A stretch of 5,599 nt of DNA from Planctomycetota bacterium (GTDB lineage Bacteria > Planctomycetota > Planctomycetia > Pirellulales > Thermoguttaceae). Numbering within the stretch: position 1 is the stretch's first letter; each line of letters opens with the position of its first letter. The position numbers and the translations under genes were made by a program. The DNA is taken from NCBI GenBank assembly GCA_023397045.1, contig JAEWUR010000623.1, positions 1 to 5,599 on the forward strand. The letters run 5' to 3'. Below are positions 1 through 5,599 of this stretch, piece after piece. Under the pieces are notes generated by a model that ran no database searches, was not told the DNA's origin, and worked only from the letters and a program-made list of their open reading frames with translations.

Positions 1-409
1 CGCACGCCAGACGATCGGGCGACGCGCCGTCCTTCGCGCTCGTCGTGTCGTTGCCCAGCATGTCGTTCCATTTCTCTTGATAGCGAATCGAGTTCGTCGG
101 GCAAAGCATCTCGCCGGGACTGCCCGATCCCATGTTCACGATGTCGGCAACCCAACCCCACGTGTCGGGGCAACCGTCGCGGCGAAAGTCGTACGCACCG
201 CTGCAATAACGCTGATGCGGGTCCTTGTCGGCAAACACCGTCATGCCGACGTAAATCTGACGCAGGTTGTTCTTGCAGTACGCATTCCGCGCGGCCTCGC
301 GGGCTCGCGACAACGCCGGCATCAACATCGATACGAGAATGCCGATGATCGTAATCACCACAAGCAATTCCACAAGCGTAAAACCGGTTTTCTTTCGGGA
401 ACAATTCAT
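1..409 (-). CDS. DUF1559-type prepilin-like protein, first copy (3' end cut by window edge)
   Basis: Only the first 136 codons are visible; the C-terminus lies beyond the left edge. The protein starts with a short basic leader (MNCSRKKTG) followed by the type IV prepilin motif FTLVELLVV. The expected cleavage site is after Gly9, with Glu at +5 (residue 14) and a single hydrophobic helix to about residue 33. This is the signature of proteins processed by prepilin peptidase and anchored in the inner membrane, pseudopilin-like. The following [11 protein letters not shown]...NLRQI stretch is typical of planctomycete DUF1559 proteins. The ATG at 409 is supported by an AAGGAAG ribosome binding site 6 nt upstream. 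Residues 10-106 align with the neighbouring gene at 536-1660, about half identical by hand, including cysteines 45, 69, 80 and 103. The 126-bp gap upstream (410-535) holds the leader region and a 7-T run on the coding strand but no clear promoter. The family's function is unknown; a surface or secretion-related role is inference. Confidence 0.88.
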   Translation of the reverse strand, partial: MNCSRKKTGFTLVELLVVITIIGILVSMLMPALSRAREAARNAYCKNNLRQIYVGMTVFADKDPHQRYCSGAYDFRRDGCPDTWGWVADIVNMGSGSPGEMLCPTNSIRYQEKWNDMLGNDTTSAKDGASPDRLAC

Positions 410-415
410 CTCAAT

Positions 416-422
416 CTTCCTT
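416..422 (-). promoter_or_regulatory. Ribosome binding site of the first DUF1559 gene
   Basis: AAGGAAG on the minus strand lies 6 nt before the ATG at 409. It supports this start for a gene that is otherwise defined only by its N-terminal prepilin motif. Confidence 0.7.
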
Positions 423-535
423 TTGTGTTTCTGGTCCAAAAAAAGTCTCTGTTTCCAACGGGAAAAATGGCGGTTGTCTACATAACGATCCGACGATCCC
501 CTCCTTTCTTTTTGAACGTTTCAGCGTCCGTATTC

Positions 536-1660
536 CTATCGCAGTCTCCAAGTGCTAAGTACATCGTCCGGCAGCAATTCGATCTTGTCGTCGCCGAAGC
601 CGTTGTCGGCCGTGGGCAGAAATCCATCATTCAACAGACCGTCCCGGTTGACGTCCGTGACCGGCCGAACGCTGCCGTCGGCAAACAGCAGATTACAGGA
701 GCCGCGATGCACCGGCCCGAAATTGCGGTAATCTTGAAGCGTCTTATTCCAACCGGCCACCCAGCCGTCCGGCCCCGAGGATGGCGTTCCGACGTCGAAG
801 CTGGGCGTCGTCATGCTCGGATTCTTGACCGGCCCGGCCGTCGAAATTCGCGTCGTGGGAATGCCCGACGCATTCGACCCGACGTCCATCGTCAACGGTT
901 CGGCCGCCGCCCCGCAGCCCAAAAGCGGAATGAAACTGTTCGAACACTTCGCCGTGTCCGCCCGCGATTGCGTCAGCGGCCCAAACGTCGAATGACGCGA
1001 CAGCAACGACGCCGGACAGCCGGCCTGATCGGTCTTCAGGTTGCCGCTCGAATCCAGCACGACGCCGGACCGAACCAACCACCAACTCGACGCGTAGTTC
1101 GTGTTGAAATGTTTATCGAAGATTTCCTTCTCGATCAGGGTTCGCCGCTCCTCGCTGCCCGGCAACAAACCGGTCTCGACGATGATCCGGCAAGGGTTTC
1201 GCACCAGCGTGCCGTCGACGTCGGTCGTCGAGGGACTCCCCATCCAGTTGACGCATTTGTCCGACGCCGAGACGCTCAAATTCAGCAGGTCGTTGTACGT
1301 CCGGCTGATCTGGCACAAGTTCGAAGGACACAGCATCTTGCCCACCGGCGTGCCCATGCCGACCAGATCGGCGACCCAGCCGATCTCCGTCACGCAACCG
1401 TCGTTCTTCCAATCGAACGCTCCGGTGCAGAGCGACTTGTGCCGCTGAGCATGGGCGGCGAAACCGATGCCGAATTGCCGCAAGTTCGACGCACATGCCG
1501 TTTGCCGGCTCGACTCGCGCGCCGCGTTCATCGCCGGCATCAGCATCGCCATCAGCAGGCTGATGATCGAAATGACCACCAACAGCTCAATTAGCGTAAA
1601 ACCATCCCGCAGAGTATGGAGAAGTCTCCGCCGGCCGCCTCGTTGGCCCGAATCTCCCAT
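536..1660 (-). CDS. DUF1559-type prepilin-like protein, second copy (complete, 374 aa)
   Basis: A 20-residue basic leader ends in Gly20 and is followed by FTLIELLVV, with Glu25 at +5 of the expected prepilin peptidase site, and a hydrophobic helix to about residue 43. Near the C-terminus His318 is followed by nine residues and Asp328-Gly329, the H-X9-DG motif of planctomycete prepilin-like proteins. The tail ends in [12 protein letters not shown]. Length is within the usual 300-400 aa of the family. [12 protein letters not shown] stretch (336-346) resembles a calcium-binding loop but lacks the acidic last position. The protein is cysteine-rich; C56, C78, C89 and C111 match the paralogue downstream at 1-409. 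The frame stays open upstream to a TTG at 1765, but ATG 1660 is preferred: it has an AAGGGAG ribosome binding site and gives a normal-length leader. A GATAAT on the minus strand (1712-1717) could be a -10 box, without a good -35. The molecular role is unknown; association with the cell envelope is inferred from the prepilin motif. Confidence 0.9.
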   Translation of the reverse strand: MGDSGQRGGRRRLLHTLRDGFTLIELLVVISIISLLMAMLMPAMNAARESSRQTACASNLRQFGIGFAAHAQRHKSLCTGAFDWKNDGCVTEIGWVADLVGMGTPVGKMLCPSNLCQISRTYNDLLNLSVSASDKCVNWMGSPSTTDVDGTLVRNPCRIIVETGLLPGSEERRTLIEKEIFDKHFNTNYASSWWLVRSGVVLDSSGNLKTDQAGCPASLLSRHSTFGPLTQSRADTAKCSNSFIPLLGCGAAAEPLTMDVGSNASGIPTTRISTAGPVKNPSMTTPSFDVGTPSSGPDGWVAGWNKTLQDYRNFGPVHRGSCNLLFADGSVRPVTDVNRDGLLNDGFLPTADNGFGDDKIELLPDDVLSTWRLR

Positions 1661-1667
1661 CGTCCCA

Positions 1668-1674
1668 CTCCCTT
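1668..1674 (-). promoter_or_regulatory. Ribosome binding site deciding the start of the second DUF1559 gene
   Basis: AAGGGAG on the minus strand lies 7 nt before the ATG at 1660. The in-frame TTG at 1765 has only a weak GGGAA upstream and would add 35 residues before the prepilin leader, so the ATG is favoured. Confidence 0.7.
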
Positions 1675-1843
1675 CGCTTCGTGACACGGAAGCTGTTTTT
1701 GTGACGATCGGATTATCGGAAGCCTCGGCAAGGTTTTGATGAGCGGGGGAAGAATGTTCGGTCAATTTCCCGTTAGAGTTCTGCTTTGGAAGATGCGTCG
1801 CGGCCGGTAAGCCCGCTCGACTACCTCTTCGGGAAGACGCGGA

Positions 1844-2728
1844 TCACCCGAACCGGCCGGTAATGTAGTCCTCGGTCTCCTTCTTGTTGGGTTTGGTGAA
1901 CACCTGCTGGGTCGTGCCGAACTCGATGAGCGACCCCTCGTACAGGAACGCGGTGTAATCCGACACGCGAGCCGCCTGCTGCATGTTGTGCGTGACGATG
2001 ATGATCGTGTATTCGCCTCGCAATTCCCCGATCAGGTCTTCAATTCGCGTGGTCGAGCGCGGATCCAAGGCCGAACAGGGCTCGTCCATCAAGATAACTT
2101 CCGGATTCACGGCGATCGCTCTTGCAATGCACAGCCGCTGATGTTGCCCGCCCGAAAAACCGAGCGCCGAATCGTTCAGCCGGTCTTTCACCTCGTCCCA
2201 AAGCGCCGAACGCCGCAGGCTTTTCTCGACGGCCTCGTCCAGAATGCGCCGGTCGCGCACGCCGGCAATCCGCAGCCCGTAGGCCACGTTCTCATAGATC
2301 GACTTCGGAAACGGCACGGCCTTCTGGAACACCATGCCGACGCGGCGGCGCAACTCGATCACGTCGAGCGCCGGATCGTTGACCTCCTCGCCGTCGAGCG
2401 AGATGCTGCCGACGATCGACACTTCGTCGACCAGGTCGTTCATCCGGTTCAGGCACCGCAGCAGCGTCGACTTGCCGCATCCCGAGGGCCCGATCAATGC
2501 CGTCACTTGCTGCCGCGGAAAATCCATCGTCACCTCGAACAGCGCCTGCTTGTGCCCATAGTAAAGACACAAGTCCCGCGTCCGGACGATCGGATCGCTC
2601 TGTGAAACGTCAGGAATTGGAGATTGGGACTTCCGCATATTGTTCTTACCGACCATTTCGTGCAGCGGACGGGCTTGCCCGCCGTGGTGTTCTCGCCCGT
2701 AACGCCCTTTCTCTAGAACCGCGCTCAT
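1844..2728 (-). CDS. pstB: Phosphate ABC transporter ATP-binding protein PstB (294 aa)
   Basis: PstB is the cytoplasmic ATPase that drives phosphate import through the PstC-PstA channel. All ABC motifs are visible: Walker [10 protein letters not shown] at residues 80-88, Q-loop [11 protein letters not shown] with Gln135, signature FSGGQHQR at 191-198, Walker B VILMDEP at 211-217 followed by the PstB-typical CSALDP, and the H-loop THNMQQA with His247. The signature begins with Phe where most PstB proteins have Leu, and the Q-loop reads KAVPFPKS where KPNPFPKS or KPTPFPMS is common; both look tolerable. The N-terminus has about 45 residues before the first strand of the ATPase fold, longer than in E. 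coli PstB (257 aa). ATG 2728 is chosen because GAGGA lies 7 nt upstream and the gene then begins 32 bp after the pstA stop. Internal ATGs at residues 25 and 31 would give a length nearer the norm. The frame is open far into pstA, but that part is not protein-like. No phoU follows. Confidence 0.97.
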   Translation of the reverse strand: MSAVLEKGRYGREHHGGQARPLHEMVGKNNMRKSQSPIPDVSQSDPIVRTRDLCLYYGHKQALFEVTMDFPRQQVTALIGPSGCGKSTLLRCLNRMNDLVDEVSIVGSISLDGEEVNDPALDVIELRRRVGMVFQKAVPFPKSIYENVAYGLRIAGVRDRRILDEAVEKSLRRSALWDEVKDRLNDSALGFSGGQHQRLCIARAIAVNPEVILMDEPCSALDPRSTTRIEDLIGELRGEYTIIIVTHNMQQAARVSDYTAFLYEGSLIEFGTTQQVFTKPNKKETEDYITGRFG

Positions 2729-2735
2729 GGATTGA

Positions 2736-2740
2736 TCCTC
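2736..2740 (-). promoter_or_regulatory. Ribosome binding site deciding the pstB start
   Basis: GAGGA on the minus strand lies 7 nt before ATG 2728, inside the 32-bp pstA-pstB gap. It favours the 294-residue start over the internal ATGs at codons 25 and 31, which lack comparably strong sites. Confidence 0.65.
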
Positions 2741-2760
2741 GCCAACTTGCTTGGTTGTCC

Positions 2761-4482
2761 TCAAATCGTCCGAACCAGGTAACGTTTTCGCATGCGATTG
2801 CGCAGACGGATCGCCACGCTGGTCATCGCCAGAACGATTAGCAGCAACAGCAACGTGGTGACGTACACCATCGGCTTGCTGGCCTCGACGTTCGGCGATT
2901 GGAACCCGACGTCGTAGATATGAAAGCCCAGGTGCATGAACTTTCGGTCGAGATGACAGAATGGAAAGACGCCGTCGAAGGGCATCTGCGGCGCGAGTTT
3001 GACCACGCCGGTAATCATCAACGGCGCCACTTCGCCGGCCGCGCGAGCCATCGCCAAGATGAAACCCGTCATCATGCCCGGCGACGCCATCGGAACCAAA
3101 ACCCGTGCGAGCGTCTGAAACTTCGTCGCACCGAGCGCGAACGAGCCTTCCCGGGTTGCCCTCGGAATCGCTCGCAGCGCTTCTTCGGTCGAGACAATCA
3201 CGACCGGCACGGTCAACAGTCCCAGCGTAAGGCTCGCCCAAAGAATTCCGCCGGTGCCGAACGTCGGCGATCCGGCGGCGACCTGTTCAGGAAAAAACCA
3301 TTGATCGATCAGCCCGCCGATGCCGTAGACGAAGAAACCCAGCCCGAAAATCCCGTAGACGATCGACGGGATGCCCGCCAGATTGTTCACCGCGATTCGC
3401 ACGACGCGCACCATCAGGCCTTCCTTCGCATATTCGCCAAGATAGATCCCGGCCAGCACTCCCAAGGGAAAGCACGCGATGGCCATGAGAAAAATCAACA
3501 TGACGGTCCCGAAGATCGCCGGAAACAGTCCGCCCTCGGTGTTCGACTCGCGCGGATTCTCCCAGAGCAACTCGCGGATCTTGCCGACATAGTGCCAACA
3601 CTTCGCCCAGAAGCCCATCGTGTTCGGATGATAGAACCGGACGACGTCGACCAACGCAATCGGCGTCTCCTGAGCGCCGGGATTCGACATCACGACAACA
3701 TTTTGCCGCAAGTCGGCCACGCGCCGCTGCTGCTCGGCAACCAGTTCATCCGATCGTTCTTTGATCCCGTCGCTCTCCCGCCCCCATTCCGCAAGCTGCC
3801 GATCAACCCCCGCCGTATCGCCGCTCTTGGAACGTCGATATTGCAGTCGAAGCGACCGATCGCGCGCCTCTTGAAGCTGCCGACTCAACGCGAACAACTC
3901 GTCCGACACCGGCGCAATCTTCTCGTCCGCAATCTCCCGCACTCGATCCAACGCGATTGACAGATCCGTGTCGGTCGGCGTCGCCGGGGCAGGGGGGGAG
4001 GGCGATTCGCTCTTCTCAACATCCGGCCCGTCAAACCCCTTCACAAAACCGAAGAAATTCCCATTCTCGATCCGTTCCAAAACACACACGCCGTCCGGTT
4101 CGTCGATCGACTGAATCTGATCTTCACGAACCCAACGGAAATCCTGCCGTTGCGGATCCAACTCCCGGTTGCCCGTCTTCAGTTGAAGGCTCCACGCGTT
4201 CGTATCGGGGTTCTTCTCCCGGGCAACGATCTGGCCGAGCAGCTTGCTGCCGTCGTTCAGCGTAAACTGTTTGACATCTTTCGGCCAGAAGACGCCCAGG
4301 CCGTAGAACATCACGACGCCGAGCAGCACGAACACCAACGCCAACAACCCGGCCAGAGCCGCGCCGGTCGCCCAGACCAACGGCTCGCCGCGCCGCCAGA
4401 ACCGCCCTCGCTCGCCGTGCGACAGCGCCTCGGCAAGCCCCGGTCGGGCAGTCGTCGGTTCGTTTTTCGTGGCGATGCTCAT
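2761..4482 (-). CDS. pstA: Phosphate ABC transporter permease PstA, long form (573 aa)
   Basis: PstA is one of the two inner-membrane permease subunits of the phosphate importer. The C-terminal 255 residues form the permease core, with membrane segments at about 320-346, 363-387, 411-431, 464-494 and 538-560. The cytoplasmic coupling (EAA) loop is at 433-470 ([14 protein letters not shown]...LGATKFQT...LVPMASPG). A first membrane segment lies at about 37-62 after an Arg-rich cytoplasmic N-terminus. Between it and the core is an insert of about 250 residues, predicted outside the membrane. It has a beta-rich part with [13 protein letters not shown] and TGNREL (about 72-150), a Ser/Pro linker (159-170), and a charged, probably coiled-coil helix (about 175-262). 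E. coli PstA is 296 aa, so this is nearly double; long PstA forms are known from proteobacteria. ATG 4482 is preceded by AGGA 9 nt upstream. A TTG at 4518 is in frame but adds only 12 unlikely residues. The insert's role is unknown. Confidence 0.95.
   Translation of the reverse strand: MSIATKNEPTTARPGLAEALSHGERGRFWRRGEPLVWATGAALAGLLALVFVLLGVVMFYGLGVFWPKDVKQFTLNDGSKLLGQIVAREKNPDTNAWSLQLKTGNRELDPQRQDFRWVREDQIQSIDEPDGVCVLERIENGNFFGFVKGFDGPDVEKSESPSPPAPATPTDTDLSIALDRVREIADEKIAPVSDELFALSRQLQEARDRSLRLQYRRSKSGDTAGVDRQLAEWGRESDGIKERSDELVAEQQRRVADLRQNVVVMSNPGAQETPIALVDVVRFYHPNTMGFWAKCWHYVGKIRELLWENPRESNTEGGLFPAIFGTVMLIFLMAIACFPLGVLAGIYLGEYAKEGLMVRVVRIAVNNLAGIPSIVYGIFGLGFFVYGIGGLIDQWFFPEQVAAGSPTFGTGGILWASLTLGLLTVPVVIVSTEEALRAIPRATREGSFALGATKFQTLARVLVPMASPGMMTGFILAMARAAGEVAPLMITGVVKLAPQMPFDGVFPFCHLDRKFMHLGFHIYDVGFQSPNVEASKPMVYVTTLLLLLIVLAMTSVAIRLRNRMRKRYLVRTI
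3986..4002 (+). other. G-quadruplex-type G-run cluster within pstA
   Basis: The plus strand, which is the template strand of pstA, has GGGG, then CA, then seven G, then A and GGG. Splitting the seven-G run gives four GGG runs with 1-2 nt loops, which fits the usual G-quadruplex pattern. It encodes the Pro-rich linker of PstA (around residues 161-166), so it may simply reflect Pro and Ser codons. Whether it folds is unknown. Confidence 0.4.
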
Positions 4483-4491
4483 CCGTCGTGA

Positions 4492-4495
4492 TCCT
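4492..4495 (-). promoter_or_regulatory. Probable ribosome binding site of pstA
   Basis: AGGA on the minus strand lies 9 nt before ATG 4482. It is short but placed correctly, and supports this start over the in-frame TTG at 4518. Confidence 0.5.
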
Positions 4496-4519
4496 ATTGC
4501 CAAAAACCTATCTCGCAAG

Positions 4520-4555
4520 TCCCCTCTCCCTTCGGGACAGGGTTAGGGTGAGGGC
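4520..4555. repeat. Palindromic intergenic repeat, copy 1 (imperfect hairpin)
   Basis: This 36-bp unit has a CCCTCTCCC arm, a TTC loop and a matching arm, then TTAGGGTGAGGGC. It matches copy 2 at 35 of 36 positions. The one difference, C at 4538 in place of G, falls in the hairpin and breaks one of its nine pairs. The 8 bp before each copy are also similar (6 of 8), so the repeat period is 44 bp. It resembles the short palindromic elements scattered between genes in many GC-rich bacterial genomes; that comparison is from memory. Confidence 0.85.
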
Positions 4556-4563
4556 CGCGCAAC

Positions 4564-4599
4564 TCCCCTCTCCCTTCGGGAGAGGGTTAGGGTGAGGGC
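4564..4599. repeat. Palindromic intergenic repeat, copy 2 (perfect 9-bp hairpin)
   Basis: Same unit as copy 1, separated from it by 8 bp. Here CCCTCTCCC and GGGAGAGGG pair over nine bases around a TTC loop (GAA in the pstC-pstA transcript). Neither strand has a T-run directly after the hairpin, so it is not a classical intrinsic terminator. Its position between pstC and pstA would place two hairpins in the mRNA between the two permease genes, where such elements can affect mRNA stability or partial termination; that effect is inference here. Confidence 0.85.
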
Positions 4600-4621
4600 T
4601 GATTTTTCACCATTTACCCGA

Positions 4622-5599
4622 TTAAAACCGGCCGTACCGCTTCCGCAAATGTTGTCGCACCAGTTCCGCGGCGGTGTTCACCGTGAACGTCAATACAAAC
4701 AGCAAGACCGCGCAAAGAAACAACACGCGATACAAGGTTCCGCCCACCGGAGCTTCGGGAATTTCAACCGCGATGTTCGCCGAAAACGTTCGCATCCCGT
4801 TCAACGGGCTCCAATCCAGGATCGGCGTGTTCCCGGTCGCCATCAACACGATCATCGTTTCGCCGACCGCCCGGCCGAACCCGATCATCACAGCGGCGAA
4901 GATGCCGGGACTGGCCGACGGCAACACCACGCGCCAAAGCGTCTGCCACCGACTGGCCCCGACGGCCATCGACGCGGCGGTCAGGTGATAGGGCACGTTC
5001 GACAGCGAATCTTCGGCGATCGAAAAAATGATCGGGATGACCGTAAAACCGAGACCGAACGCGATGATGATGCAGTTTCGCTGGTCGTATTGCATGCCCA
5101 GCGGCCCGGAGAACAGCCACCGGCGGAAATTGCCGTCGAACAGCCACGCCTCCATCGGCCATGCCAGAGCCACGGCCGCCATCACGCCCAGCAAGATCAC
5201 CGGAAGCACGACGATGAACTCATAACCGTTCTCAATGCGCCTTGCCCAATTGAACCGCCGCATCATCTGCCAGACGACCATGAAGACGACGAACGCCAAT
5301 GGCACCGTGACCAAACTCAGGAAGAACGCCAACGCGCCGCGCGCAATGATCGGAGCGAGCCAAAGGGCGATCAGGAAGCCGATCACCACCGACGGAATCG
5401 AGGCCATGATCTCGACGACCGGCTTGATCGTTCGTCGCAAGCCCGGCGTCGTGAAGTAGCTGAGATACATCGCGCCGAACAGCGCCAACGGGGCCGCGAA
5501 CGCCATCGCGTAGAACGTGCCCTTCAACGTGCCGAAAAAAAGCGGCACCAGGCTGAATTTCGGCTCGAAATCCTCGCCGCCGGTCGTTTGCCACACGTA
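4622..5599 (-). CDS. pstC: Phosphate ABC transporter permease PstC, probable long form (5' end cut by window edge)
   Basis: The last 325 residues are visible; the frame stays open to the right edge, so the true start is outside (a GTG at 5596 is not convincing). PstC pairs with PstA to form the phosphate channel. Counting from the edge, membrane segments are likely at about 20-50, 66-88, 89-112, 127-149, 176-195, 229-256 and 289-312. The coupling loop is at about 196-233 (EDSLSNVP...AVGASRWQT...VVLPSASPG), followed by the PstC-typical GFGRAVGETM (about 240-249). The segments at 89-149 have no counterpart in E. coli PstC, where the third segment leads to the fourth over a shorter stretch. The first visible residues, WQTTGGEDFEPKFSLVPLFFGTL, precede what is helix 2 in E. 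coli. They resemble long PstC proteins of proteobacteria, which carry a large domain before this point. The gene ends 139 bp before pstA, with two hairpin repeats between. PstS is expected further upstream. Confidence 0.93.
   Translation of the reverse strand, partial: YVWQTTGGEDFEPKFSLVPLFFGTLKGTFYAMAFAAPLALFGAMYLSYFTTPGLRRTIKPVVEIMASIPSVVIGFLIALWLAPIIARGALAFFLSLVTVPLAFVVFMVVWQMMRRFNWARRIENGYEFIVVLPVILLGVMAAVALAWPMEAWLFDGNFRRWLFSGPLGMQYDQRNCIIIAFGLGFTVIPIIFSIAEDSLSNVPYHLTAASMAVGASRWQTLWRVVLPSASPGIFAAVMIGFGRAVGETMIVLMATGNTPILDWSPLNGMRTFSANIAVEIPEAPVGGTLYRVLFLCAVLLFVLTFTVNTAAELVRQHLRKRYGRF

Noticed and set aside
77..1594. Long plus-strand open frame (505 codons) opposite both DUF1559 genes
   Set aside because: It is Arg-, His- and Gln-rich, has no recognisable domain, and runs antisense to two genes with clear motifs. 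It is explained by codon bias in GC-rich DNA.
1661..1765. TTG start at 1765 for the complete DUF1559 protein
   Set aside because: It has a weak ribosome binding site and would place 55 residues before the prepilin cleavage site. ATG 1660 gives a normal leader.
1661..1843. Intrinsic terminator or Pho box in the pstB-DUF1559 gap
   Set aside because: Only short, weak inverted repeats without a T-run were seen, and no match to the PhoB-type direct repeat. A GATAAT at 1712-1717 lacks a good -35 partner.
2729..3241. Upstream extension of the pstB frame into pstA
   Set aside because: The translated part is low-complexity Arg/Gly/Asp-rich sequence out of frame with pstA. The good ribosome binding site at 2736-2740 supports the ATG at 2728.
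2899..3960. Plus-strand open frame of 353 codons opposite pstA
   Set aside because: It is a shadow of pstA, with basic repetitive composition and no motif; pstA itself has complete permease features.
4512..4599. The paired repeats as a CRISPR array or intrinsic terminator
   Set aside because: There are only two copies with an 8-bp spacer, so it is not CRISPR. No T-run follows the hairpins on either strand, so it is not a classical terminator.

Overview
The window looks like a piece of a planctomycete chromosome. It is moderately GC-rich, every gene lies on the minus strand, and two of the genes encode DUF1559-type prepilin-like proteins. That family, with its N-terminal prepilin cleavage/methylation motif and C-terminal H-X9-DG motif, is greatly expanded in Planctomycetota. 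The taxonomic call is an inference from gene content and was not tested by a search.

In transcription order (right to left) the right two thirds is a high-affinity phosphate ABC transporter operon. pstC (4622-5599) is cut by the right edge. A 139-bp gap with two near-identical 36-bp palindromic repeats follows, then pstA (2761-4482), and after 32 bp pstB (1844-2728). Both permeases look like the long form of the Pst system. PstA has about 250 extra residues between its first membrane segment and the permease core. The visible part of PstC has an extra membrane-segment pair compared with E. coli PstC. PstB has every ABC ATPase motif. The phosphate-binding protein PstS is not in the window and would be expected beyond the right edge. 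No phoU follows pstB.

The left third holds two paralogous DUF1559 proteins in tandem: a complete one (536-1660) and the first 136 codons of another (1-409), cut by the left edge. They share a type IV prepilin N-terminus, about half of their residues over the alignable region, and four cysteines in matching positions. The 183-bp gap after pstB and the good ribosome binding site at 1660 suggest these genes are separate from the pst operon, but no convincing terminator or promoter was found between them.

I found no evidence for a new multi-gene system. The points worth a second look are the enlarged extracytoplasmic region of PstA, the extra helices in PstC, the tandem hairpin repeats between pstC and pstA, the cysteine pattern of the paired DUF1559 proteins, and the missing phoU.
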